A DNA stretch of 32,130 nucleotides. Origin: Bacteroidales bacterium (GTDB lineage: Bacteria > Bacteroidota > Bacteroidia > Bacteroidales > Muribaculaceae). Positions 1 through 6,766 of the stretch are shown in pieces. The position numbers and the translations under genes are program-made. The stretch spans positions 1-32,130 of the forward strand of contig SFJG01000018.1 in the NCBI GenBank assembly GCA_004555955.1, in the 5' to 3' direction. Below the pieces are notes generated by a model that had not been told where the DNA came from, did no database searches, and was given only the letters and a program-made list of their open reading frames with translations. The stretch's first letter is position 1. Each line of letters starts with the position of its first letter.

Positions 1-387
1 AAAGGCAACACCCTTGTAAGTGACACCAAGCATAAGGATATTGATGTTGACCTCACCGAATTTCCAGTTGGTGCGGTCAAGGCTCAGGACCAGTCCTGTT
101 TTGACGGGCAGAAGAGCAAATATCACTTTGGCGATAAGGTCAAGGTTGAGGGCATATCCGGCAAGGATCCTTTGCAGACGGCGCAGATTGGAATCACGCT
201 CCACACACGTAGGCATTGCAGATGCTATCTTGTGGAGACTGACTGTCTGCACAACGCAAAGTGCCTGAAGAACAAACGCAAGCAATTTTATGCGGGCAAG
301 ATTCATTACCGAGCCTAGATGCTCTTGCATAATCGGGACAATTTGATTAACTTTGCCATTGTCCCTGAGAGTTGTCGTAACTTTCAT
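1..387 (-). CDS. IS4-type transposase, N-terminal part (cut by window edge)
   Basis: The minus strand is open from an ATG at 387 to the window edge, giving 129 residues with no stop; an in-frame TAA lies a few codons upstream of the ATG. The start is followed by a helical region with a VERDSNLRRLQR stretch (about residues 62-73), then LSLDRTNWKFG (residues 101-111) followed by NINILMLGVTYKG. This matches the first catalytic Asp region of DDE transposases of the IS4 group that are common in Bacteroidales; D104 would be the first of the DDE triad. The remaining catalytic residues lie outside the window, so intactness cannot be judged. It is transcribed away from the secG operon. The call rests on remembered family motifs, not on a search. 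Confidence 0.8.
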   Translation of the reverse strand, partial: MKVTTTLRDNGKVNQIVPIMQEHLGSVMNLARIKLLAFVLQALCVVQTVSLHKIASAMPTCVERDSNLRRLQRILAGYALNLDLIAKVIFALLPVKTGLVLSLDRTNWKFGEVNINILMLGVTYKGVAF

Positions 388-473
388 GGAAAAAGCGGTC
401 AAACTTTTCTTTAAAGTTACTAATTTTCAGGGAGTTTTACAAGTAATAACTAATTAAAAATCAATCATATAAC

Positions 474-495
474 TGACAAAAATTAATTTTTGTCA
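474..495. repeat. Perfect 22-base palindrome between the transposase gene and secG
   Basis: The half site TGACAAAAATT is followed directly by its exact reverse complement. It lies about 85 bases upstream of the transposase start and about 40 bases beyond the secG terminator. It could be an AT-rich hairpin, a regulator site or part of the insertion sequence end. It has no G/C-rich stem, so it is a poor classical terminator. Confidence 0.5.
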
Positions 496-530
496 TCTAC
501 TAAATAACAAATGTTAAGAGCGGTTTGCGC

Positions 531-570
531 AAAAAAACTGCACGCCTCGCTTGGGGAGGTGTGCAGCTTT
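531..570 (-). terminator. Rho-independent terminator of the secG operon
   Basis: CTGCACGCCTC (538-548) pairs with GAGGTGTGCAG (556-566) with one G-U pair and a short loop. On the minus strand the stem is followed by seven T residues (complement of 531-537). It lies 30 bases after the secG stop, which fits the end of the minus-strand operon. Confidence 0.85.
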
Positions 571-599
571 TATAAGTTGTTGGTAAGTCTGTACGATTC

Positions 600-944
600 T
601 TACTTCGCAGCGGGAGCTTGAGGAGCCGGAGTTTGCGCTGCCGGAGCGGCGGGAGCCTCAGTTTGGTAAGGCGCTGCTTGTTGCTCTTTAGCTGTTGCTT
701 GTACGTGTGTGCCTGACACAATCGACGGAGCAACGAACGAAGAAAGGATGCTCAACACAACGATAACAATGGCGAGAGTCCATGTTGCTTTTTCAACGAA
801 GCTTGTGGTCTTGCGTACGCCGCCAATTTGGTTATAACTTGCAAAGTTGGAAGCCAAGCCTCCACCTTTAGACTTCTGAATCAGAACGATGCCAATCATC
901 AATACCGATGCAATGACAATCAAGATAATTAATGCTGTGAACAT
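600..944 (-). CDS. secG: Preprotein translocase subunit SecG
   Basis: SecG is the small accessory subunit of the SecYEG channel that moves unfolded proteins across the inner membrane. The 114-residue product has the family layout: a first membrane helix (about residues 3-22), the conserved cytoplasmic loop with QKSKGGGLASNF, and a second helix (about 53-72). The C-terminal part (about 83-114) is an Ala/Pro/Gln-rich tail, probably disordered, as often seen in Bacteroidota SecG. It is the last gene of a minus-strand operon, one base after the TPR-like gene, and is followed by a strong terminator. The neighbours lptE and the sigma-54 activator are the usual Bacteroidales context. Confidence 0.95.
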   Translation of the reverse strand: MFTALIILIVIASVLMIGIVLIQKSKGGGLASNFASYNQIGGVRKTTSFVEKATWTLAIVIVVLSILSSFVAPSIVSGTHVQATAKEQQAAPYQTEAPAAPAAQTPAPQAPAAK

Positions 945-945
945 A

Positions 946-1728
946 TTATTTGTTTTTTTGTTTATATTTCTCTAAAACGATAAGTTTTCGAAGAAAACGT
1001 ATTTGGTCTGCAAAGTAAATACTTTTTTCCGGAAAATTCAAACTTAAAGACAGAATAATTTCCAAAGCTTTGTCGTAGCGATGCTTTTTGATGTAAATTT
1101 TCGCGAGACTTTCGGAGAGAAGCGACGAGTCGGCATCGGCTTGCGGAGCCTTAGGCACGGGGGCTTCGTCGGCAACGGCTTCGGGCTCGGTTTGGGCGTT
1201 TTCGGATGGGAATCGCCCGGCTTGTTGTTTGCTCTTGGCAATGAATTTGTTGATGAGCAGGTCTTGCTCGCTGAGGTTGTCGCCTTCAAGTTCGTCGTCG
1301 TCGGGTGTGCTTTGCTCTTCTTCTTTGGCAAGAATTTGAGCGTAGTCGGGTACGGGGTTGAAGATGAGTTGTTCGAGTGCGTGAGTTTCTGCATCGTCGT
1401 CGTTGCCGAACGTGTCGAGAAAGTGCGAAATTGTGTCGATGGTCGACTGATTTTCTTTCGTTTCTTCGGGGTAGAAGTTGCTAAGACGTGCGGCGTCGGG
1501 TCCGAGTTGGTCGTAGAGGGCTTGTCGGTCGGCAATCGATACGGCAGCCATCGTGGTAAGTCGGCGGCGTTCGGCTTCGGAGTCGGCGGCATTGAGTAGC
1601 TCCAAGATTGCGGGTATGAAGTATGGGTAGTCGGCAACAATTTTTGCTGTTGCCTCTACGTCGAGCGGACAGTTGCCTCGGGTTGCCGCTTCGAAATTGC
1701 TTGCACGTTGGCTAATCTGTAGGCTCAT
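946..1728 (-). CDS. Conserved Bacteroidales TPR-like protein, function unknown
   Basis: The 260-residue product has no signal peptide. The first third (about 1-125) is helical. The middle (about 130-205) is acidic and Pro/Ala-rich, likely a linker. The last 55 residues contain SLLSESLAKIYIKKHRYDKA, ending LRKLIVLEKYKQKNK, which looks like one to one and a half tetratricopeptide repeats with the typical A-KIY-K--Y-KALEI pattern. It lies between lptE (six bases upstream) and secG (one base downstream), so it is surely co-transcribed with them. I know this as a conserved hypothetical in the Bacteroidales lptE-secG operon. A role as a cytosolic adaptor in envelope biogenesis is inference only. 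Confidence 0.85.
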   Translation of the reverse strand: MSLQISQRASNFEAATRGNCPLDVEATAKIVADYPYFIPAILELLNAADSEAERRRLTTMAAVSIADRQALYDQLGPDAARLSNFYPEETKENQSTIDTISHFLDTFGNDDDAETHALEQLIFNPVPDYAQILAKEEEQSTPDDDELEGDNLSEQDLLINKFIAKSKQQAGRFPSENAQTEPEAVADEAPVPKAPQADADSSLLSESLAKIYIKKHRYDKALEIILSLSLNFPEKSIYFADQIRFLRKLIVLEKYKQKNK

Positions 1729-1734
1729 AATGTT

Positions 1735-2244
1735 TTACCAGTTACCTGCGGTGGCGTTAAAAATTAGCATAACGAGTTCGTCGGTAATCTCCTGGCAGAG
1801 TTGGTCTTGCACGGAGGTGAGCATAACCGACGAGTCGAAGTCGCGGAATGCTGAGAACGATTGGTCGACGGAGTTTGCCGGTACTTTGTTGTCGGTATAT
1901 TTTACGCGGACAGTGATTGTGAGTCGTGTCTTGGTGGCGTAAGCTTCTTCGCCAACGGCTTGCGGGGTGAGCGTATAGCCGGTGATTTCGCCTTCGACAG
2001 AGAGGTCGGTGTTTGAGCTGTCGATGATTTTCAAGCGAGTTTGCTTGGTGTAAGTGTCGTGCAGCGCGTTTTCGAACATAGGTTCCAGCGGAGCGTAGAC
2101 CATAGCGGCGCGAATTGGGAATTGTCCGATGTTGAGCGTCTTGTAGACGTTATAGTCGATTGCGGCACCGTTTAGCGTTATTTTTGGAATGCACGCGGTG
2201 GTTGCCAAGGCAAAAAATATGTATATAAGAAGTCGTTTTATCAT
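1735..2244 (-). CDS. lptE: LptE-like LPS-assembly lipoprotein
   Basis: LptE is the outer-membrane lipoprotein that plugs the LptD barrel and helps insert lipopolysaccharide. The 169-residue product begins with a basic and hydrophobic signal sequence ending in a lipobox ATTAC, giving lipidated C18. The mature part shows features of Bacteroidota LptE: an early ITLNGAAIDY segment, GQFPIRAAMVYAPLEPMFENALHD, then a beta-rich stretch with DLSVEGEITGY and TRLTITVRVKY, and a C-terminal helix DQLCQEITDELVMLIFN. Its ATG overlaps the stop of the sigma-54 activator by four bases (ATGA), which indicates translational coupling. The assignment rests on this layout and the operon context. Confidence 0.85.
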   Translation of the reverse strand: MIKRLLIYIFFALATTACIPKITLNGAAIDYNVYKTLNIGQFPIRAAMVYAPLEPMFENALHDTYTKQTRLKIIDSSNTDLSVEGEITGYTLTPQAVGEEAYATKTRLTITVRVKYTDNKVPANSVDQSFSAFRDFDSSVMLTSVQDQLCQEITDELVMLIFNATAGNW

Positions 2245-3476
2245 AATTCGGGGTTTTCTAATCCGTATTCTTTGATTTTTCGGTAGAGTGTACGCTCTGA
2301 AATCTTGAGCTCACCGGCAGTTTTGCGGCGGTTGTTTCCGTTGCGTTCGAGTGCTTTGCGAATCAGTTCTCGTTCGCTGTCTTCGAGCGAAAGAGTTGAG
2401 TCGGTGACGTCTTCGACGATGTGGGACATATAGTCGCTGTGGCTCAACATTGTCGGTAGTTTGGTGTCGTCGTTTGCTATCGGGGTGTGACGGTTGATGA
2501 GCACGGGTAGGTTGCTGTCGGTTTTGGCACCGGTGCCATGCATTAGGGTGTAGACCTTTTCTTTGAGGTCTTCGAGTTCGCGGTTGATTTGCAGAATCAT
2601 CTTGAGCAGCATTTCGCGCTCTTGTTCGTAGGTTGAGCTTGCCTGGGTAGATGTTTGTGTTGCCACGGCGCCGGTAAATCCTTCGAAATCAGGTAAGTAT
2701 TTCCGCACTTGTAAGGCGTTAAGGGTGTTGCCCGACTCGAAGAGGTTGATTTGCTCGACGACGTTTTTGAGTTGACGCACGTTGCCCGGCCACGGGTAGT
2801 TGAGCAGTTCCGCCTTTGCCGAATCGTCGAGGACAACGCCTTCGGTGCGGTATCGGTTGGCGAAGTCGCCGGCAAACTTTCGGGTTAGCAATAGGATGTC
2901 GTCGCCGCGGTCGCGTAGCGCCGGAACGACGATTGGTATTGTCGAAAGTCGGTGGAACAGGTCTTCGCGGAATTTACGTTCGCTGACGGCTTTGCGCAGG
3001 TCGACGTTGGTGGCGGCGATGATGCGCACGTTCGACTTCTGAACTACCGACGAGCCCACTTTGATATATTCTCCGTTTTCGAGGATTCGCAGCAGTCGAG
3101 CTTGTGTCGGCATGGGTAGCTCGGCAACTTCGTCGAGAAAGATTGTGCCGCCGTTGGCTTCTTCGAAGTAGCCTTTGCGGGCGGCAACGGCACCGGTAAA
3201 GGCGCCTTTTTCGTGGCCGAAAAGTTCGGAATCGATAGTGCCTTCGGGAATTGCGCCGCAGTTGACGGCGATGTATTTGTTGTGCTTACGCGAGCTATTG
3301 TCGTGAATGATTTTTGGAAAAAACTCCTTGCCGGCACCGCTTTCGCCGTTGATGAGCACCGACAGGTCGACCTTCGCAGCGAGCAGAGCGCGGCGAATGG
3401 CGTCGTTGAGCGGCTCGGAATTGCCAATAATGCCGAATCGTTGTTTAGTTGCTAATATTTCCTTGTTGTTATCCAT
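2241..3476 (-). CDS. Sigma-54-dependent activator (AAA+ and Fis-type HTH)
   Basis: This 411-residue protein is an enhancer-binding activator of RNA polymerase with sigma-54. It starts almost directly with the AAA+ domain: Walker A GESGAGKE (44-51), the sigma-54 contact loop GAFTGA (91-96), Walker B TIFLDE (111-116), and later a FREDLFHRLS and WPGNVRQLKNV region. The C-terminus carries a Fis-type helix-turn-helix (NRRKTAGELKISERTLYRKI). No receiver, GAF or PAS domain precedes the AAA+ module, so its signal input is unclear. I chose ATG 3476 because the protein there begins MDNNKEIL directly before the conserved domain; an in-frame ATG at 3548 would add 24 residues that look non-conserved. It overlaps lptE by four bases and heads the operon. 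Confidence 0.93.
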   Translation of the reverse strand: MDNNKEILATKQRFGIIGNSEPLNDAIRRALLAAKVDLSVLINGESGAGKEFFPKIIHDNSSRKHNKYIAVNCGAIPEGTIDSELFGHEKGAFTGAVAARKGYFEEANGGTIFLDEVAELPMPTQARLLRILENGEYIKVGSSVVQKSNVRIIAATNVDLRKAVSERKFREDLFHRLSTIPIVVPALRDRGDDILLLTRKFAGDFANRYRTEGVVLDDSAKAELLNYPWPGNVRQLKNVVEQINLFESGNTLNALQVRKYLPDFEGFTGAVATQTSTQASSTYEQEREMLLKMILQINRELEDLKEKVYTLMHGTGAKTDSNLPVLINRHTPIANDDTKLPTMLSHSDYMSHIVEDVTDSTLSLEDSERELIRKALERNGNNRRKTAGELKISERTLYRKIKEYGLENPEL

Positions 3477-3485
3477 AATCTCTCG

Positions 3486-3493
3486 CAAAAGTA
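3486..3493 (-). promoter_or_regulatory. Possible -7 box for the sigma-54 activator operon
   Basis: The minus strand reads TACTTTTG, a match to the Bacteroidota -7 consensus TAnnTTTG, ending ten bases before the ATG at 3476. No good -33 TTTG is seen at the expected distance, and use of this box would give an almost leaderless mRNA. Treat as tentative. Confidence 0.3.
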
Positions 3494-3628
3494 AGCAAAA
3501 ACTTCGACAATATAGCCCGTTGGCTGGTAAAAGTTTGTAAAAACGCATATGAAACAGCGCACTTATATATAATAAGGTGTAAATTGAGTGGTCGTGTGAA
3601 GAAAAAATGAGAAAAATTTATCAACAAT

Positions 3629-3659
3629 TTTGCCATACCGAATAAAAGTTGTACCTTTG
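3629..3659 (+). promoter_or_regulatory. Promoter of the rplM-rpsI ribosomal operon
   Basis: TTTG at 3629-3632, exactly 19 bases, then TACCTTTG at 3652-3659. This is a perfect match to the Bacteroidota primary sigma-factor pattern TTTG-N19-TAnnTTTG. The predicted transcript would start near 3666 and carry a leader of about 105 bases before rplM. Confidence 0.85.
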
Positions 3660-3688
3660 CGCACCGATTATATCCAAAAAAGCGTTTT

Positions 3689-3740
3689 GTCATGTCGTCG
3701 TTGCCGAAGCTTTTGGCCGGGTGGAAGCAGCGAGCGTGAC
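3689..3740 (+). ncRNA. Structured 5' leader of rplM (candidate r-protein leader)
   Basis: GTCATG (3689-3694) pairs with CGTGAC (3735-3740). After a small asymmetric bulge, TCGTTGC (3698-3704) pairs with GCAGCGA (3727-3733). The 22-base top can fold a small inner hairpin at 3705-3715. The structure lies between the promoter and the GTG start, about 33 bases before it. Ribosomal protein operons are often controlled by such leaders bound by one of their products; here L13 or S9 would be the candidates. The folding is read by eye. Confidence 0.5.
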
Positions 3741-3772
3741 TTATGTGATTAATTATTAAACAATTATTAAAA

Positions 3773-4252
3773 GTGGATACTTTAAGTTACAAAACAATTT
3801 CAGCAAATGCTGAGACAGCTAACAAGCAATGGGTTGTTGTTGACGCAACAGACCAACCCCTTGGTCGCTTGTGCGCAAAGGTAGCCGTTATCTTGCGCGG
3901 AAAGAACAAGCCCAACTTTACACCGCACGCAGACTGCGGCGACAACGTGATTATTATCAATGCCGACAAGGTTAAATTGACCGGCAAGAAGTGGACAGAC
4001 CGCATCTATTTGTCGTATACCGGCTATCCCGGCGGACAACGCGAAACAACACCCGAAACGTTGATGAAGAAATCTCTTAACAAGCACATCAAGCCGGGCA
4101 TCCACCCGTTGTTTGTGAAGGTTATGAAGGGTATGCTTCCGAAGAACCGTCTCGGTCGTCGTTTGATTGAGAATATGCACGTTTACAACGGTTCGGAGCA
4201 TCCGCATGCCGCTCAGAACCCGACAGTTATTGACATCAACAAGGTTAAATAA
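3773..4252 (+). CDS. rplM: 50S ribosomal protein L13
   Basis: L13 is an early-assembly protein of the large ribosomal subunit. The 159-residue product shows the family sequence throughout: WVVVDATDQPLGRLCAKVA near the N-terminus, the NFTPHADCGDNVIIINADKV segment, the YLSYTGYPGGQRE segment, and PLFVKVMKGMLPKNRLGRRL, ending with YNGSEHPHAAQNP. The start is GTG at 3773, giving a protein that begins MDTLSYKTISAN as in other Bacteroidales L13; no upstream ATG fits. It is the first gene of the block, with rpsI nine bases downstream. A rare start codon plus a folded leader suggests translational control. Confidence 0.97.
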   Translation: MDTLSYKTISANAETANKQWVVVDATDQPLGRLCAKVAVILRGKNKPNFTPHADCGDNVIIINADKVKLTGKKWTDRIYLSYTGYPGGQRETTPETLMKKSLNKHIKPGIHPLFVKVMKGMLPKNRLGRRLIENMHVYNGSEHPHAAQNPTVIDINKVK

Positions 4253-4261
4253 AATTGAGGT

Positions 4262-4648
4262 ATGGAACAAATTAATGCAACAGGTCGTCGTAAAGCGGCT
4301 ATCGCCAGAGTATTCGTTACTGAAGGTACAGGCGTTATCACTATCAACAAACGCACTTTGGAGTCGTATTTCCCAAATCCCATCCTCCAATTTATCGTTA
4401 AGCAACCGTTGGAACTTCTTGGCGTAACTGAGAAATATGATATAAAGGTAAACCTCGTAGGTGGCGGTTTCACCGGACAAGCAGAGGCTCTTCGCTTGGG
4501 CATTGCTCGCGCTTTGGTGAAAATCAACGCAGAAGACAAACCCGCGCTTCGTGCTGCAGGCTTCGTTACTCGCGACCCGCGTGCCGTTGAGCGTAAGAAA
4601 CCGGGCCGTCCGAAAGCTCGTAAGAGATTCCAATTCAGCAAACGTTAA
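4262..4648 (+). CDS. rpsI: 30S ribosomal protein S9
   Basis: S9 is a small-subunit protein whose C-terminal tail reaches the P-site tRNA. The 128-residue product has the family hallmarks: an N-terminal NATGRRKAAIARVFV motif, the GGGFTGQAEALRLGIARALV core and the conserved DPRAVERKKPGRPKARKRFQFSKR tail ending in Lys-Arg. Length is normal. It follows rplM by nine bases, the near-universal L13-S9 pair. No terminator is visible after it, so transcription may continue into rpsB. Confidence 0.97.
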   Translation: MEQINATGRRKAAIARVFVTEGTGVITINKRTLESYFPNPILQFIVKQPLELLGVTEKYDIKVNLVGGGFTGQAEALRLGIARALVKINAEDKPALRAAGFVTRDPRAVERKKPGRPKARKRFQFSKR

Positions 4649-4684
4649 TATTTGTGCGAATCTCTATTTAGTGTTTAGTATCCA

Positions 4685-4736
4685 AATCGTCAAGACCAGC
4701 ATACGGCGCGTAGCCGTGTCCCGCTACTCGACGATT
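4685..4736 (+). ncRNA. Structured RNA element upstream of rpsB (candidate S2 leader)
   Basis: AATCGTC (4685-4691) pairs with GACGATT (4730-4736), enclosing a second hairpin in which ATACGGC (4701-4707) pairs with GCCGTGT (4713-4719) around a five-base loop. The element fills the unusually long 125-base gap between rpsI and rpsB and ends about 37 bases before the rpsB start. The nested design and position suggest an autoregulatory site for S2 or an attenuator between the operon halves. The folding is by eye. Confidence 0.5.
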
Positions 4737-4773
4737 GAATTTAGTAGAATGTAAACAAAAACAAAAACAAATT

Positions 4774-5595
4774 ATGTCAACACCTAATTTTGAACAACTT
4801 CTCGAAGCAGGTTGCCATTTCGGCCACTTGAAACGTAAATGGAATCCTGCTATGGCTCCGTATATCTTTATGGAGCGCAATGGTATCCACATCATTGACC
4901 TTTATAAGACTGCAGCTAAGCTCGAAGAAGCCGCTGCCGCTTTGAAGAATATCGCTAAATCGGGTAAAAAAGTGCTCTTCGTAGCAACTAAGAAACAAGC
5001 GAAACAAGTTGTTGCCGACAAGGCTACTTCTGTCAACATGCCGTACGTTATCGAACGTTGGCCGGGCGGTATGCTCACCAACTTCCCGACAATCCGTAAG
5101 GCTGTCAAGAAGATGACCAACATTGACAAGATGACTAAAGACGGTACGTTCGACAACTTGTCGAAGCGCGAACGTCTCCAAATCACTCGTCAACGTGCAA
5201 AACTCGAAAAGAACCTCGGTTCTATCGCCGACCTTAACCGCCTCCCCTCGGCTCTCTTCGTTATCGACGTAATGAAAGAGCACATCGCAGTTGCAGAGGC
5301 TAAGCGTCTCGGTATCCCCGTGTTTGCAATTGTCGACACTAACTCTAATCCCGACCTCGTCGACTTCGTTATCCCTGCTAACGACGATGCTTCGAAGTCG
5401 ATTGAACTCATCCTCGACACTGTTTGTGCTTCTATGTTGGAAGGTCTCGAAGAACGTAAGGCTGAAAAGGCTGACGCTCCCGAAGCCGCTGAAGACAAAG
5501 ACGCTCCTGCTGCTCCCAAGCGCGAACGTCGCCGCATCAAAAAGGCTGCTCCCGAGGCTGAGAAAGTAGAAACAGCTGAAGAGGCTGCTGAATAA
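4774..5595 (+). CDS. rpsB: 30S ribosomal protein S2
   Basis: S2 binds late to the small subunit head and is needed for S1 docking. The 273-residue product has the expected motifs: FEQLLEAGCHFGHLKRKWNP at the N-terminus, IHIIDLYKT, VLFVATKKQAK, the WPGGMLTNF segment and the VFAIVDTNSNPDLVDFVIPANDDA region. The last 45 residues are an Ala/Glu/Lys-rich extension beyond the conserved core, as in other Bacteroidota. I chose ATG 4774 (MSTPNFEQ); an in-frame ATG at 4735 would add a 13-residue Lys/Gln-rich stretch not typical of S2 and would sit inside the upstream hairpin. It pairs with tsf, 30 bases downstream. Confidence 0.97.
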   Translation: MSTPNFEQLLEAGCHFGHLKRKWNPAMAPYIFMERNGIHIIDLYKTAAKLEEAAAALKNIAKSGKKVLFVATKKQAKQVVADKATSVNMPYVIERWPGGMLTNFPTIRKAVKKMTNIDKMTKDGTFDNLSKRERLQITRQRAKLEKNLGSIADLNRLPSALFVIDVMKEHIAVAEAKRLGIPVFAIVDTNSNPDLVDFVIPANDDASKSIELILDTVCASMLEGLEERKAEKADAPEAAEDKDAPAAPKRERRRIKKAAPEAEKVETAEEAAE

Positions 5596-5625
5596 TTTTT
5601 AACCAATAAAACAATTTTACAAGAT

Positions 5626-6618
5626 ATGGCTGTTACAATGAGCGACATCAGCAAGCTCCGCAAACTTACAGGAGCCGGCATGATGGACTGCAAAAAAGCA
5701 TTGGAAGAAACCAACTGCGACATGGATGCCGCTGTTGAAATCATCCGCAAAAAAGGTCAAGCAGTTGCTGCTAAACGCGAAGACCGTGAGGCTTCTGAGG
5801 GTTGCGTACTCTCTGCTTGCGATGGCGATTTCGCTGCTATCGTAGCTCTCAAGTGCGAAACCGACTTCGTTGCTAAAAACGAAGGCTTCGTGGCTCTTAC
5901 AAAGTCGATTCTCGACGCTGCTATGGCTGCTAAGGCTAAGTCTCTCGACGAAGTTAAGGCTCTGACTATCAATGGTACTGCTATCGCTGAACTCATCGTT
6001 GAAGAAATCGGTAAGACCGGCGAAAAGATGGAAATCGGCGCTTACGAATGCCTCGAAGGTCCCGGCACTACTTGCTACGACCACCTCGGCAACAAGCTTT
6101 CGACCATCGCTACTTTCAGCAAGCCCGTTGAACGTCAAGTGGGTCGTAACATCGCTATGCAAATCGCTTCGATGAACCCCGTTGCCGTTGACCAAGACGC
6201 TGTGCCCGCCGAAGTTAAGGCTAAAGAGCTCGAAATCGCTATCGAAAAAACTAAGGCTGAGCAAGTTCAAAAGGCTGTTGAGGCTGCCCTCAAGAAAGCT
6301 GGTTTCAACCTCTACATCTCTGAGAGCGAAGAACACCTCAACGAAGGTATCATGAAGAAAATGATTACCGAAGAGCAAGCTGACCAAATTCGCGAAATCA
6401 AGAAGACTGTGGCTGAACAAAAGGCTGCTAACCTTCCCGAGCAAATGGTTCAAAACATCGCTAACGGCCGTATGAACAAGTTCTACAAGGAAAACTGCCT
6501 CGTTGAACAAGGCTTCATTATGGACGAAAAAGGTGCTACTGTTAAGGATTATCTTAAGAGCATCGATGCTGAATTGAAAGTGCTTGCCTTCAAGCGCGTT
6601 AACTTGAATCAAGACTAA
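5626..6618 (+). CDS. tsf: Translation elongation factor Ts
   Basis: EF-Ts recycles EF-Tu by promoting GDP release. The 330-residue product starts with the UBA-like domain (SDISKLRKLTGAGMMDCKKAL, about residues 6-26) and carries the EF-Tu contact motif TDFVAKN (79-85). Two core repeats and a C-terminal helical part follow, with QVGRNIAMQIASMNP, a long Glu/Lys-rich helical stretch (about 200-240), then the FYKENCLVEQGFI segment. It is longer than the E. coli protein (about 283 residues), which is usual for this phylum. It follows rpsB in the standard order and ends at a strong terminator. Confidence 0.97.
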   Translation: MAVTMSDISKLRKLTGAGMMDCKKALEETNCDMDAAVEIIRKKGQAVAAKREDREASEGCVLSACDGDFAAIVALKCETDFVAKNEGFVALTKSILDAAMAAKAKSLDEVKALTINGTAIAELIVEEIGKTGEKMEIGAYECLEGPGTTCYDHLGNKLSTIATFSKPVERQVGRNIAMQIASMNPVAVDQDAVPAEVKAKELEIAIEKTKAEQVQKAVEAALKKAGFNLYISESEEHLNEGIMKKMITEEQADQIREIKKTVAEQKAANLPEQMVQNIANGRMNKFYKENCLVEQGFIMDEKGATVKDYLKSIDAELKVLAFKRVNLNQD

Positions 6619-6642
6619 TTTCGATTCGAATTACTTATACAA

Positions 6643-6678
6643 AGGGTGCCGACTGATTTAGTTGGCACTCTTTTTTTG
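6643..6678 (+). terminator. Rho-independent terminator after tsf
   Basis: AGGGTGCCGACT (6643-6654) pairs with AGTTGGCACTCT (6660-6671) allowing two G-U pairs, with a five-base loop and a run of T residues. It ends the ribosomal protein block. Confidence 0.92.
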
Positions 6679-6692
6679 TTTATACCTAAAAT

Positions 6693-6710
6693 ATACCACA
6701 CGTGTGGTAT
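6693..6710. promoter_or_regulatory. Perfect 18-base palindrome at the cysK promoter (candidate operator)
   Basis: ATACCACACGTGTGGTAT is its own exact reverse complement. It ends where the -33 region of the cysK promoter would lie, 57 bases before the cysK start. A dimeric regulator bound here would probably block polymerase. The regulator is not encoded nearby in recognisable form; a sulfur or cysteine regulator of the Rrf2 type is one guess. Confidence 0.6.
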
Positions 6711-6740
6711 TGCGGGTTTGTCATCCTGTCGCTATCTTTG
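6709..6740 (+). promoter_or_regulatory. Promoter of cysK
   Basis: The -7 box TATCTTTG is clear at 6733-6740. The -33 box is weaker: ATTG at 6709-6712 with 20 bases of spacing, overlapping the palindrome. Predicted transcripts start about 20 bases before the ATG at 6767. Confidence 0.7.
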
Positions 6741-6766
6741 CAACAACATTAGAAAAACGAATTATT

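Noticed and set aside
5617..6612. 331-codon open frame antisense to tsf
   Set aside because: It covers tsf almost exactly; the product is a low-complexity Leu/Ser/Phe-rich shadow of a highly biased gene.
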